From: Thermoleophilia bacterium
GTDB taxonomy: Bacteria; Actinomycetota; Thermoleophilia; BMS3ABIN01
Length of the DNA stretch: 56,198 nt
Assembly: GCA_014859345.1 (NCBI GenBank)
Contig: JACUUL010000008.1
Coordinates: 1 to 56,198 of the forward strand
Direction of reading: 5' to 3'
Shown here: one piece after another, positions 33,704 through 43,336 of the stretch
Layout: the number at the start of each line of letters is the position of its first letter
Numbering within the stretch: the first letter of the stretch is position 1
The notes under the pieces: model-generated
Databases searched by the model: none
Told to the model about the DNA's origin: nothing
The model's input: only the letters and a program-made list of their open reading frames with translations
Translations under genes and position numbers: made by a program

Positions 33704-36700
33704 ATGCCTCTCAAACTCATTTGTGGACCCATCGGATCAGGCAAGACGGCCCGCGCCATCGAGGCTTTTATTTTTGCGCTGGACGCCGGCAGGAATTCGG
33801 CCTTCATCGCGCCATCCGGTCCGGATGCCCGGCACTTCGAGCGGGAAATACTGAGGAAGCGGCGGGTGATAACCGGGGGCGGAGTGACTACTTTCGGCGG
33901 TCTCGTAAACAGCATCCTGGCTTCAGCTCGGTCCGGCTTCAGGATAATCGACGAAGGCTGCCGGCTGGCTCTGATCCGGGCTGTTATCGATGCAGCCAGG
34001 CTGCGCACGCTGATGGATGCCTCGGGTTTCGACGGGTTCGTCGCTGCCCTGGCCAGACTTTTTTCCGAAATCGAGCTGCTCGGGATGGAGCCGGGCGAGA
34101 TGCAGCTATCCTTCACTCCCTGGTCAAAAGATGACATCTGGCGCCAGGATCTGGTGCGGGATCTCTTTTCCCTGTATCAGGAATACCGGCAGGCTCTAAA
34201 ACAGATCGGAGCCCTGGATGGTGATGCCGCCCAGCGCCGGGCGCTGGAATACGCCCGGGAAGGAGTCTCCATCTCCCGATTTGACACCCTGATTATCGAC
34301 GGTTTTTGGGATTTTACGCCGTTTCAGCATCATTTCATCCGGGAGCTGGCCCGTGAGGCCGAGGTCCTGGTCACGGTTCCTTATGAGCCTGAAAACATGA
34401 TTTATAAAGCTCCGGCATTTCATCTCGCGAAGTTCCAGGATCTGGGAGAGCCGGAACATCTGCCACGCCGAAGCGACGAATCCAGGCGGCCGGGCCTTGT
34501 TCACCTGACAGACAATCTGTTTCAGCAGGGAACCGGCAAGGTCCAGGCCGGGGAGGACATTTTTATCCTCAAAGGATCGGGCTTGCGCGGCCAGGCTGAT
34601 CTGGTTGCGGCTGAAATACTGAAGCTATATCGCGCCGGCCGGCCTCTTGACGATATTGCCGTCATCTGCCGCGGCATGGACCAGGACCTGCTCAGCGTCG
34701 CTGCCGCCCTGGAAGAATGCGGCGTTCCTTACGAGTTGCCGGCGCCGGTGCCGTTGAAGCAAACACCGGTGGGAGCGGCAGCTCTGGCCGCCCTTGATTT
34801 TGCCTCCGGGATCCGGAGCCGGCAGAGTCTGCTCACCTTTCTCAGAAGCGGGCTTGCGAACGCGCCCGACGACCTTGTTGATGGTTTTGACCGCGAAACC
34901 AGGCTGGAAGGCGTCGAGGAGCGCGATGATCTCTTCATCCTCTGGAAAAAGCGCGCGGGAGGAATGTGGTCCGCTGACATGGAGAGGCTGCTTTTGGCAG
35001 CCGGAGAAAGTGTAGAGAGCCTGGGTGAAGCGCTCCTTGAGATGATTGGCGGCCTGGTGTGCAGGGAGTCATCGGCCGCGGGCGCGAAAATCGATTCCAT
35101 GAGTCTCGATCTCAAATCCCTGGAAGCCCTTAAGTCTGTCTGCGGCGCCGCGGCCGGCGCATCGCAGGCAATGGCCGGGAATGAAGCCGCTTCCACGAAG
35201 GGTGAGGCCGCCCGGACTGCCGGTGCGGAGCCGGCCGGACTCCTGAGACGCGGCGTCAACATGGCGGTTATCCGCCTGCCCGCGGGCCGGCGCCGGAGCT
35301 GCGTGCGGCTGCTCGACCCACACCGGGTGCTTAACCAGCGTTTTGATATCGTCTTTGTTTGCGGACTTCTGGAAAAACAGTTTCCCTCACTGGGGCGCGA
35401 GGACGCTTTCTTCTCCGACCAGGATCGCCGGGAACTGGCCGCCGGCTACGGCCTGGAACTGCGAAGCCGCGAACGCCGCCTGGACGAGGAGCGGTTCCTC
35501 TTTCATCGCGCCATAAGCAGGGCACGCCGGCGGCTTTATCTCTGCTATCCATATTGCGACAAGGAGGGCAGGCCCACCGTCCCTTCGCTCTTTATGGAGG
35601 ATGCGCTCGCCCTGTTCGAAGAGGGCTCGATTTTAGCCAACACCATCATGAAAGAGATCGGCGATGTCACGTATCCGGTGGAAGAGGCGCGCACGCCCGG
35701 CGACGCGGTCAAGTCGCTGGCGCTGGCGAGCTCAACCTTTGACGGACACGGCGCCGGCGCCGAGGCTGTGCTCGAGGTTGCGGAGCCAGCCGGTTTAAAG
35801 GAGCGGTTGCGCGCCTGCATCGATGCCGCAAAGACAAGGGAGCCAGAACTTACAGACAAGAAAATCATCGAATCTATAGCGGCTCAGGAGGATTTCTCAG
35901 TCACCGGGCTGCAGCGCTACCTGGGCTGTCCTTTCCGTTATTTCGTGGAGAAGATGCTTGATCCGGCTGACATGGATACGGTCTCTCATCGCCTCAGGCG
36001 GGGCACGGCTATCCACAGGATTCTCTGCCGGTTCGGGGAGATGCTCAGGCGCCTGAACCTCGCTCTGCCGGATGCCGATGAAGAGCAGGCGGCAGAGATA
36101 AGGCGCCAGATGAACGGCCTCATCGAGGAAGAGTTCGCGGGCGCGGCCTCCGGCCTCCAGACAGCGATTCTCAAAACAGAGCTGGTTTATCACCTGAACC
36201 GGTACATCGACCGGGAGAGGGACAGTGGCAGGCGCTTTCAGATTTATGATGTCGAAGTGAGCTTCGGAGGTTCCGCCGGCAGGAATAAATGCGGCGGCCG
36301 GAAGAGTTCCCCGGACATGCTTAACCTTGACGGCGTCAGGCTGCGCGGGCGGATAGACCGCATCGACTGGGCCGGAGACCAGGAGCGGGCAATGATTATC
36401 GATTACAAGGCGGCGAAGTCCGTGAGGTCCCAGAATGATTTCGATAAAGCAAGGGAGATCCAGATTCCGCTGTATATGCAGGCGCTTGAAATCTTCGGCC
36501 TGAAGCCCATTGCCGGCGAATACTGTTCCATCTGCGGAGAAGAACGGGCCGGCCTCTATCTGAATGACTACGGCGACGAGCTGGGCGCCGGTTCCGGCCA
36601 GATCAAGAACAGGGACTTTGTGGACTTCGAAGTCTTTCAGCAGAGGCTGGAAGATGCCCGGACGTTGGCGCTGGAGGCGGTGGAGGGGATCCGCCGCGGT

Positions 36701-36793
36701 GGGTTTCCACGTGAGCCTCTGGATAAAAATTACGACTGCCGGTTCTGTGAATTCGGGGGCATCTGCCGCCGGGAAACGTCGGCGCGAGACTAG
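33704..36793 (+). CDS. addB: AddB/AdnA-like helicase-nuclease subunit
   Basis: 1029 residues. Walker A ICGPIGSGKTARA (K14). The middle has degenerate helicase motifs such as DTLIIDGFWDFTPFQ, VICRGMD and ISRARRRLYLCYP. The C-terminus is a RecB-type PD-(D/E)XK nuclease: FSVTGLQRYLGCPFRYFVEKML, RLRGRIDRID, MIIDYKAAKS, and CRFCEFGGIC. The cysteine of LGC together with C-x2-C-x5-C forms the 4Fe-4S staple known in AddB. Together with AddA it processes double-strand breaks for recombination. addA follows after 8 bases. The start follows GGAGG at 11 bases. Confidence 0.88.
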   Translation: MPLKLICGPIGSGKTARAIEAFIFALDAGRNSAFIAPSGPDARHFEREILRKRRVITGGGVTTFGGLVNSILASARSGFRIIDEGCRLALIRAVIDAARLRTLMDASGFDGFVAALARLFSEIELLGMEPGEMQLSFTPWSKDDIWRQDLVRDLFSLYQEYRQALKQIGALDGDAAQRRALEYAREGVSISRFDTLIIDGFWDFTPFQHHFIRELAREAEVLVTVPYEPENMIYKAPAFHLAKFQDLGEPEHLPRRSDESRRPGLVHLTDNLFQQGTGKVQAGEDIFILKGSGLRGQADLVAAEILKLYRAGRPLDDIAVICRGMDQDLLSVAAALEECGVPYELPAPVPLKQTPVGAAALAALDFASGIRSRQSLLTFLRSGLANAPDDLVDGFDRETRLEGVEERDDLFILWKKRAGGMWSADMERLLLAAGESVESLGEALLEMIGGLVCRESSAAGAKIDSMSLDLKSLEALKSVCGAAAGASQAMAGNEAASTKGEAARTAGAEPAGLLRRGVNMAVIRLPAGRRRSCVRLLDPHRVLNQRFDIVFVCGLLEKQFPSLGREDAFFSDQDRRELAAGYGLELRSRERRLDEERFLFHRAISRARRRLYLCYPYCDKEGRPTVPSLFMEDALALFEEGSILANTIMKEIGDVTYPVEEARTPGDAVKSLALASSTFDGHGAGAEAVLEVAEPAGLKERLRACIDAAKTREPELTDKKIIESIAAQEDFSVTGLQRYLGCPFRYFVEKMLDPADMDTVSHRLRRGTAIHRILCRFGEMLRRLNLALPDADEEQAAEIRRQMNGLIEEEFAGAASGLQTAILKTELVYHLNRYIDRERDSGRRFQIYDVEVSFGGSAGRNKCGGRKSSPDMLNLDGVRLRGRIDRIDWAGDQERAMIIDYKAAKSVRSQNDFDKAREIQIPLYMQALEIFGLKPIAGEYCSICGEERAGLYLNDYGDELGAGSGQIKNRDFVDFEVFQQRLEDARTLALEAVEGIRRGGFPREPLDKNYDCRFCEFGGICRRETSARD

Positions 36794-36801
36794 GAGAGCC
36801 C

Positions 36802-39800
36802 ATGTCTGAAATCAGTCTGACCGACGAGCAGAAAGCCGCGATCACGACGCTGGATGGCTCCCTGTTCGTGGCGGCTGGAGCCGGCTCGGGGAAGACCGGC
36901 GTGGTCACCCGGCGTTTCGTGCACGCGATATGCTCGGGCAGGGCGGAGGTTGACCAGATTCTCACGATCACTTTCACAAAGAAAGCGGCGGCGGAGATGA
37001 TGAACCGCGTACGTGATCTGCTCCGGGAGCAGTGGGTCGTGAGCGGTTCCGCGGATCAGGAACAGTCCCGGAGGATGGCCGAGGCATACCGGCAGATAGA
37101 GAAGGCCCAGATCAGCACCATCGACAGCTTCTGCTCGTCGGTTCTGCGCGCCCATGTCCTGGCGGCCGGCATCGATCCTGAATTCAGGACGCTGGATGAG
37201 TCGCAGGCGCAAATCGTCATGGAAGAGGCTTTTGATACCTGCCTTCTGGGATTCGTTGAAGAGCACAAGGAAAGAGCCACGCATCTGATCTCGGCATACG
37301 ACGCAAATCTCGAAGGCGCGCTTTTTAACACGATATCTGAGACGTTCGATATACTTCGCAGCCAGGGGCATGAGCCGGTACTGCCGCTACCGGACAGCAA
37401 ACTGGCCGGCGCTGAAAAGCAGCTTCGCGAGGCCATAAAACAGGCCCGCGCGGCCGTGCAGGCCCTTGATAATCCGTCCCCCACGCAACTTGACAGCCTG
37501 GTGCAGACCGCCATGCTGGAGGAGGCACTCGACCGGCCGGATGATGCCGAGCGGTTCAGGCGGATAGCGGAGCAAGAACTTAAAGGACTAGGGAGGATCA
37601 GCGAGGAATTCACCCGCTTGAAAGAGGCCCGCGACCGCGTCGTCGTCGAGCTGCGGTCCCTTCACGCCAGGGGCACGCTGGAGCTCATGGGGGATCTGCT
37701 GGAAAGATTTGCGCGGCAGTACGAGGCAGACAAGCGCAGGCTGGGTGTCCTCGATTTCAACGACCTTTCTCTAAGGACCCGGAGCCTGCTCCAAAACGAG
37801 CGTGTCCGCAATTCGGTCGCTTCCCGCTACCGGCTCATCATGGTTGATGAGTTCCAGGACACCAACGGGCTCCAGCTCGATATCCTCCGGCTGATTTCCA
37901 GAAACAACCTCTGCCTCGTCGGCGACGAGAATCAGTCCATTTACCGGTTCCGCCATGCGGTCGTAGAGCTGTTCCAGGAACAGATGCGGGAGGCGGAAAA
38001 GGGCGGTTATCTGATCAGGCTCGATGTCAATTACCGCAGCCAGCCCGGGATCCTGGCCTTCGTGGACCATATCTTCGACCGTGACGAGATGCTGCGGCCC
38101 GGCTACCACAAACTGACGGCTGCCGCCGGTCCCGATGGACCCGATGAGGACAGGAGGGTGGAGATCTGCCTTGTGGACGAGCGCCGGAAATGCGCCGGGG
38201 AGGGACTGGAAAAGGTGCCGAAAGACGTGGCCAGAAAGGCCGAGGCCCGGCTCATAGCGGAACGCCTCGATGACCTGAGGAAAAAAAATGGGTACAAGGT
38301 CGGGGACATGGCGCTGCTTGTGCGCACGGCCAGGCGGGTGGACACCTATCGCGACGCCTTGAGCGGCGTGGGCATCGAGAGTTATCTGGCTGTGGGAAGG
38401 AGCTATTTCGAAAAACTCGAACTCGGGGATGTAGTCAACGTCTTCAGGCTGATTATCAATCCCCTGGACGATATCGCCATGTTTGCCGCTTTACGCTCTC
38501 CTATAGCGGATCTCAGCGATGACTCGCTCTACTGGCTCCGGCAGGCCGCGATTGATGGAAACGGGCGGGCTCAGCCTGTCTGGACCGCCATCCGCGAGGC
38601 CGGCTCCAGGATCGAGGGGCTGTTCCCGGAGGAACAGAAGAAGCTGGACAGGTTCTCCCGGGACCTGAAGCGGCTCAGGACACGGTCGCGCCGGATGTCT
38701 CTTGCTGATGTCAGCCGGCAGGTGATTGAATTCAACGACTATGCGGCCGCCACCGCCGCCAGGCCAAGCGGCAAAAGGAAGCTGGCTAATCTGATGAAGC
38801 TGCTTGATATGGCCGCTGACTTTGAGCGTTCCTGGGGAAACGAGCTTGCAGAGTTCACTAATTTTTTGGAAAGCCGGAAAAAGGTAAAGGCCAAGGAAGC
38901 GGAAGCCCCCACGGCAGAGGAAGGGGTGAAGGCGGTGCGCATCCTGACCATGCATGGCGCCAAAGGGCTGGAGTTCCCTTTGGTCGTTCTGCCGGACCTG
39001 GGTCAAAAAGGCGGCGGCGGCCGCGAGGCCCCGGTCATCCTGCTTGAGCGTCACGCCGAACGTGTGGGATTAAGGTTTAAATCCAACTCCGTGTACGATG
39101 GCAATGCTTTTGAATATGAGACGCTGAAGGAAGAGCGCCGTCTCGCGGATCTCCGTGAGGAAAAAAGGCTCGGTTACGTCGCCATGACCCGGGCCAGAAG
39201 GCACCTGATCCTGTCCGGCAAAGCTCCCGCGGACCGGTTGCCATCGCAAAAACAAAGCGATCCGCCGCTCGATTGGCTCCGGAACCGTTTGCAGCTTTGC
39301 TGGGAGCGGGATGAGTCTTTCGGAAAAATCGAATGCCTGAAAGACATCAACGGCACTGACGTCGGCGTGCACCTTTGCGTTGAACCGGAGGCGTTGGCGG
39401 AGAGATATGATTATGCCACGGCCGAAGCACCCGGCAAGGAGCTTAAGGGCGTAAGCTCTGAAATCTTCTCGATGTCGCCCGGGGCGCAATATGTTCCCGC
39501 GGCGATCTCTCCCACGGCAATCGATACATACGCCGCTTGCCCCCGCCGTTATTATCTGGAGCGGGAATTGCACGCGGGTGAATTCCTCAGCGCCGGTAGC
39601 AGCGGTCGCCCGCGTGTCAAAAAGGGGCAGCTTGGCGCCCAGCATCTCGGCTCCCTGGTGCACGCCCTGCTAGAGCATATCGATTGGCCCTTAAGCGCCC
39701 CGCCCGCGGATGAATTTCTGGATGAGATCGCTTCCCGGGTGCTGCCCGCGGGCATCGGCTTGGCCCCGGAGGACAGGCAGGCATCTTTGGCCTTGATGAT

Positions 39801-40308
39801 GAATCTTAAAAAAACCGAGGTCTTCACGGAGCTTCAGCTTGCCGCCGGCTCGGGCAATCTTAAGCGCGAATTGTCGTTTTCAACCATACTGGGACAAGAC
39901 CGGCATGAGACGATCCTCAAGGGGAAGATAGACGCGTTCGTAGAAAGAGAATCAGGCGCGCTGGTGGTTGATTACAAGACCGGCAAGCGCGAAGACGGCC
40001 ATAAGGCCCTTGAGATCGCGGAGGGCTATAAATACCAGACGGCGGCCTACGGCCTGGCCGCGTCCCGGTTAAAACCGGGGCCTGTGGATGTCGTGCTGGT
40101 ATTTCTCGAAGATCCGGTCGAGGAGGTTCGCATAACTTTCGGTCTGCGGCAGGCTGACGAGCTGGAAAAGATGCTGGCAGGTCAGCTGGCGGAGATGAGA
40201 GAAGGTGTGTTTGGCCCACTGCCCGCTTTCGATCCTCACGCCTGCAACCTTTGCCCGGCCAATCAGTCGGCCACCCCTCTATGTCCCACCGCCGCCGGGG
40301 CCAGATAG
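36802..40308 (+). CDS. addA: AddA/AdnB-like UvrD-type helicase-nuclease subunit
   Basis: 1168 residues. All SF1 helicase motifs are visible: AAGAGSGKTGVVTRRF (K31), TFTKKAAAEM, LDFNDLSL, VDEFQDTNGLQ, GDENQSIYRFR, NYRSQPGI, LTMHGAKGLEF and VAMTRARR. The C-terminal nuclease has SPTAIDTYAACPRRYYLE, LKGKIDAFVERE, LVVDYKTGKRED and a final CNLCPANQSATPLC, i.e. a second four-cysteine set. Ordinary AddA lacks this cluster; the mycobacterial AdnAB, in which both chains carry nucleases, is the closer parallel. ATG follows AGGAGA. Operon with addB. Confidence 0.92.
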   Translation: MSEISLTDEQKAAITTLDGSLFVAAGAGSGKTGVVTRRFVHAICSGRAEVDQILTITFTKKAAAEMMNRVRDLLREQWVVSGSADQEQSRRMAEAYRQIEKAQISTIDSFCSSVLRAHVLAAGIDPEFRTLDESQAQIVMEEAFDTCLLGFVEEHKERATHLISAYDANLEGALFNTISETFDILRSQGHEPVLPLPDSKLAGAEKQLREAIKQARAAVQALDNPSPTQLDSLVQTAMLEEALDRPDDAERFRRIAEQELKGLGRISEEFTRLKEARDRVVVELRSLHARGTLELMGDLLERFARQYEADKRRLGVLDFNDLSLRTRSLLQNERVRNSVASRYRLIMVDEFQDTNGLQLDILRLISRNNLCLVGDENQSIYRFRHAVVELFQEQMREAEKGGYLIRLDVNYRSQPGILAFVDHIFDRDEMLRPGYHKLTAAAGPDGPDEDRRVEICLVDERRKCAGEGLEKVPKDVARKAEARLIAERLDDLRKKNGYKVGDMALLVRTARRVDTYRDALSGVGIESYLAVGRSYFEKLELGDVVNVFRLIINPLDDIAMFAALRSPIADLSDDSLYWLRQAAIDGNGRAQPVWTAIREAGSRIEGLFPEEQKKLDRFSRDLKRLRTRSRRMSLADVSRQVIEFNDYAAATAARPSGKRKLANLMKLLDMAADFERSWGNELAEFTNFLESRKKVKAKEAEAPTAEEGVKAVRILTMHGAKGLEFPLVVLPDLGQKGGGGREAPVILLERHAERVGLRFKSNSVYDGNAFEYETLKEERRLADLREEKRLGYVAMTRARRHLILSGKAPADRLPSQKQSDPPLDWLRNRLQLCWERDESFGKIECLKDINGTDVGVHLCVEPEALAERYDYATAEAPGKELKGVSSEIFSMSPGAQYVPAAISPTAIDTYAACPRRYYLERELHAGEFLSAGSSGRPRVKKGQLGAQHLGSLVHALLEHIDWPLSAPPADEFLDEIASRVLPAGIGLAPEDRQASLALMMNLKKTEVFTELQLAAGSGNLKRELSFSTILGQDRHETILKGKIDAFVERESGALVVDYKTGKREDGHKALEIAEGYKYQTAAYGLAASRLKPGPVDVVLVFLEDPVEEVRITFGLRQADELEKMLAGQLAEMREGVFGPLPAFDPHACNLCPANQSATPLCPTAAGAR

Positions 40309-40343
40309 CGGACCAGGGAAGCTGGATGCCGCCGCGTCCCGCT

Positions 40344-40835
40344 CTAGTAAAATCCTTCCTTCCCTTCTTGTTCCTCTATTAAATCAGCCACGTGCGGCCG
40401 AACCAGCTTGAGGAAGTCCTCGCCCGACATCCTGATCGAGTCGCTATGGGTGCCGGCGGCAAACAGGATCTGGTCCGCCTGCTCAAGTTGCCGGTCCAGG
40501 ACCACCGTGTTCCCGACCAGCTCTCCGATCGGCGGCACCGCGCCCAGTTCATACTGGGAATAATCCCGCGCCATCTCGTCCTCGGTCGCCAGGCGGGCGT
40601 GGTTGTCGTTTAGAACGTCGCGAAGCTTGTGGATGTCGACGCGCTCCGAGGCCGGCGCCACTGCCAGCACGTCTCCGCTGCGCGTCCTGATCACCAGGGT
40701 CTTGGCCACGTGGCTGGGAGTCTCGCCTGTCACTCTTGCTTCCTCGTCGGAACTGAATACTTCCCGATGCGTGACGACCTCATAGCTAATGCCCTGGTCG
40801 TCCAGAAAATTCTTGATATCGCCAGGCACTGTCAT
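40344..40835 (-). CDS. YbaK/EbsC-type aminoacyl-tRNA deacylase
   Basis: 163 residues of the YbaK/ProX editing fold: FLDDQGISYEVVTHREVFSSDEEA, HVAKTLVIRT (conserved K), VLAVAPASERVD, and GAVPPIGEL...VVLDRQL. The family hydrolyses mischarged tRNAs, for example Cys-tRNA(Pro) or Ala-tRNA(Pro). This subgroup, with the later regulatory Asp, may serve other tRNAs. Start ATG has AAGGAG eight bases ahead. Single gene, convergent with addA. Confidence 0.88.
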   Translation of the reverse strand: MTVPGDIKNFLDDQGISYEVVTHREVFSSDEEARVTGETPSHVAKTLVIRTRSGDVLAVAPASERVDIHKLRDVLNDNHARLATEDEMARDYSQYELGAVPPIGELVGNTVVLDRQLEQADQILFAAGTHSDSIRMSGEDFLKLVRPHVADLIEEQEGKEGFY

Positions 40836-41250
40836 AGGAAATTCTCCTTTCGAATCTGCGTGACCCTTGCCGCGCGCGTGCGGGCTGGTTCCATCAGGAC
40901 TTTGTTTTACCCGGGCGGCGCGCGTTTAATCCCTCGACCGGCACGGAAAGTTCCGCATCCTGAGAAAACAAATTTATTACAATCGGCTACAGATGAATAG
41001 CTCATTCACGCGAAATCCGGCTAAAGTAATAAAAAACCGCCACCTTGCCCTTCTCCCTGGCGGCTTTGGCTTGCCCGCATCGCGGTTCTCAACGAGAGGG
41101 AAGAGGTGCTGCCTGGAAGTATTCCGGGTAGAAGACGTCGAGTGCCTTGGGTAAAGGCTTTAACGGGGAAGAAGTAGAATACATTCTGGGCGATGCGAAT
41201 CGTCTCGCGCCCCAATGCGGGTCGTCACGGTCTAAACGGAGGCTAGTTTT
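40836..41250. other. Gene-free stretch with a terminator-like hairpin on the minus strand
   Basis: No protein gene is supported here. On the minus strand CCGCCA (41058-41063 read in reverse) pairs with TGGCGG (41037-41042) over a 15-base loop and is followed by TTTTTTATT, a passable intrinsic terminator. There is no minus-strand gene upstream of it, so it would end either a small RNA from about 41040-41200 or read-through towards ybaK. The plus-strand promoter and ribosome site of the GT4 gene (CGGAGG at 41236-41241) are in the right end. Confidence 0.35.
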
Positions 41251-42357
41251 TTGCGAATCGGCTTCGACGCACGGATGATCAACTGGAAAGGCGTGGGGAC
41301 CTATTCCCGCAATCTGCTCAAGCAGTTCGCGCAGGTCCCCGGGTTGGAAGTGGTCTGTTTCTCCAACAAGGAAACCAACAGGTATTTGCCCGCCGGCGAC
41401 AACCTGATCAAGACGATGCTTAACGAGGAGGTCTTTTCCTCCCGCAATCTGGCGAGAATCGGGCAGGCCGTAAACCGGGAGAGGGTGGAATTATTTCATT
41501 CTCCTTATGTAGTGGCGCCAACGGGACTGGAATGTCCGCTGCTGGTGACTGCCCATGACATCATCCCGCTGCTTTTTCCCAAATCGATTCCCAGCTTCCG
41601 CCTGAGACGGACTTATAAAGGGCTGCTGGCCGACGCCGTCCACAAGGCTGATCACATAATCACCGTTTCTACCGTGTCGCAGTCATATCTGCTGGCTCAT
41701 TTTGGCCTGGCGCTGGGCAAGGTGTCGGTGATCCTGGACGGCGTCAGCCCAAAATTCACTCCCAGGAGCGAAGCCGAGATCGAAGAGGTGTGCGCAAAGT
41801 ACGGCATAGGCCGCCCTCACATCCTTTGGTTGGGAGAATTCGTGGCTCACAAGAATGTAACCGCCCTGGTGAAGGCCTTCGCGGCGCTGTCGGCCCGCAT
41901 CCGGTCGCACTACAAGCTGGTGCTGGCCGGCGAGAAGGGAGCCGACTGGCAGCAGGTAAGGAAGGAGACCGAAAGCGCCGGAGTGGGTAACCTGGTGAAC
42001 TTCCCGGGGTTCATTGCCGACAAGGACCTGCCGGCGCTTTACTCCAGCGCCGACCTGTTTGTTTATCCGAGCCTTTATGAGGGCTTTGGACTGCCTCCGC
42101 TTGAGGCCATGGCCTGTGGCACGCCGGTGGTATGCTCGAACACCTCCAGCCTGCCCGAGGTGGTAGGCGACGGCGGCCTGCTGGTCGCCCCCAGATCGGC
42201 GGCCTTGAGCGCCGCTATCACTGAAGTGATCACAAACGGAAGCCTGCGCCAGCGCCTGAAACGCCGCGGCCGCGAACGCGCCGCCCTGTTCAGCTGGCAT
42301 ACAGCCGCAGACAAGACACTGGACCTGTACCGCGAGCTGGCGGCAAAGGAGGCGTGA
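41251..42357 (+). CDS. GT4-family glycosyltransferase
   Basis: 368 residues, GT-B fold. The N-terminal half opens MRIGFDARMINWKGVGTYSRNLL and has a VTAHDIIPLLFPKS segment; the C-terminal half has the donor-binding motif: LFVYPSLYEGFGLPPLEAMACGTPVVCSNTSSLPEVVGDGG, with the E-x7-E pair. Members transfer mannose, glucose or similar from nucleotide sugars in the cytoplasm, often for surface polysaccharides. TTG start lies eight bases after CGGAGG. It is a single gene ahead of tRNA-Thr; acceptor unknown. Confidence 0.9.
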   Translation: MRIGFDARMINWKGVGTYSRNLLKQFAQVPGLEVVCFSNKETNRYLPAGDNLIKTMLNEEVFSSRNLARIGQAVNRERVELFHSPYVVAPTGLECPLLVTAHDIIPLLFPKSIPSFRLRRTYKGLLADAVHKADHIITVSTVSQSYLLAHFGLALGKVSVILDGVSPKFTPRSEAEIEEVCAKYGIGRPHILWLGEFVAHKNVTALVKAFAALSARIRSHYKLVLAGEKGADWQQVRKETESAGVGNLVNFPGFIADKDLPALYSSADLFVYPSLYEGFGLPPLEAMACGTPVVCSNTSSLPEVVGDGGLLVAPRSAALSAAITEVITNGSLRQRLKRRGRERAALFSWHTAADKTLDLYRELAAKEA

Positions 42358-42510
42358 CAAAGGGTCGCATTCTCCGCCGGTCCTGCTTCGGATGTGGTCC
42401 GGATTTCGGATACCCCTGTCACCGGCCCTTCGCTATAATTAAGGCCGCCGCGGGCAAAACACTCAGGAGGAATAGTCCAGGCCGTCCTTTGAAGAGAAGC
42501 GATCATCCAG

Positions 42511-42586
42511 GCCGACGTAGCTCAGTTGGTAGAGCGGCTCACTCGTAATGAGCAGGTCTGCGGTTCGATTCCGCACGTCGGCTCCA
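42511..42586 (+). tRNA. tRNA-Thr (anticodon CGU)
   Basis: Full cloverleaf with 7-bp acceptor GCCGACG/CGTCGGC, D arm with AGCTCAGTTGGTAGAGC, anticodon stem GCTCA/TGAGC with loop CTCGTAA (CGT), short variable loop, T arm with GGTTCGATTCC, discriminator T and encoded CCA at 42584-42586. A TATAAT box lies at about 42435-42440. It decodes ACG. Confidence 0.95.
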
Positions 42587-43174
42587 GAAAAAAGCCGTGC
42601 CTTTCTCTAACGCCTTTTTCGGAACAGGGAAAATGCCGGGATTGATGAAACAGGGGGCGCCGGCCGGGGATCCTGGGCACAGGCCAGGGCATCAGCTTGG
42701 TGGGCAGTATCCGTTTCCGATGCTAAAATTAACGGTTCCAGGGCGCGCCAGGTGCATCGCACGGCCCTTTTCCAATGCCATTGCCATAGGGCGGCCCTAT
42801 GCTGCATTGCCAGTCTGGAGCAGTACGGGTCAGGTCCCGGATGTTGCCAAGCTTGAATAGTGCCGGGGCGGCGTATATCATTGACCCTTTTTTATTGACG
42901 ATTTGGAGCCCCTCCTTGAAAATTGGCGTTCATTAACCCTCTGGTGCCGACTATCCTGCAAAATGCTGACAAATTTATTATGTAATGTAGTTTACGAGAA
43001 ATAACGAAAAATCACAATATAGTAAGAATTCCCGGGTTTCGGGGAATGCAATATGCACACAAAGATCGGCGGGATGCCTTGATGCCTTGATAGCTTGATG
43101 CGATGGGAACCGGTGTCCGGTTGTTTGGAATTTAAGCCACGCGGTATAAGACCTTCACATCCTCGAGGAGGGTC
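42587..43174. other. Long gene-free interval between tRNA-Thr and the Cys-rich miniprotein
   Basis: 588 bases with no supported gene. The first half is GC-rich without repeats; the second (about 42880-43020) is AT-rich with a CTGACA box at about 42966 and several AT runs, probably the promoter of 43175. I see no riboswitch, terminator or decayed gene. Confidence 0.3.
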
Positions 43175-43330
43175 ATGGATTGCTATCTTTGCACGCATTG
43201 CAAGACCATCGCCAATTTTCCCCTGACCGGTCATTGCGAGGAATCGCCCACCAGTGAGCATGAATGCGTCACCGGGGATGAAATGGAGGAGTATCTGCTC
43301 ACCGCCCGGGATCGCCATCTCCAGATCTGA
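43175..43330 (+). CDS. Cys-rich miniprotein, copy 1
   Basis: 51 residues, ATG 43175 with GAGGAGGG ahead. The sequence starts MDCYLCTHCKTIANFPLTGH and has Cys at 3, 6, 9, 21 and 31 and His at 20 and 29, enough for one or two metal sites. A paralogue lies at 54559-54732: identical in MDCYLC, CKT, ANF, LTG, ESPT and HECV. The conserved set C3-C6-C9-C21-H29-C31 suggests a zinc- or iron-binding knuckle. No family is recognised. A TMEM175-like gene follows after six bases and may be co-transcribed. Confidence 0.72.
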   Translation: MDCYLCTHCKTIANFPLTGHCEESPTSEHECVTGDEMEEYLLTARDRHLQI

Positions 43331-43336
43331 CCAACG

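Noticed and set aside
41000-41180. Minus-strand frame read through a TGA (ending ISRE), a possible mini-selenoprotein
   Set aside because: Third codon positions lack the GC bias of real genes here, there is no ribosome site, and all other frames of the stretch look just as coding-like. No homology is seen.
42597-42860. 87-codon frame after tRNA-Thr
   Set aside because: No ribosome site, no known pattern; Pro/Ala/Gly-rich as expected of GC-rich non-coding DNA.
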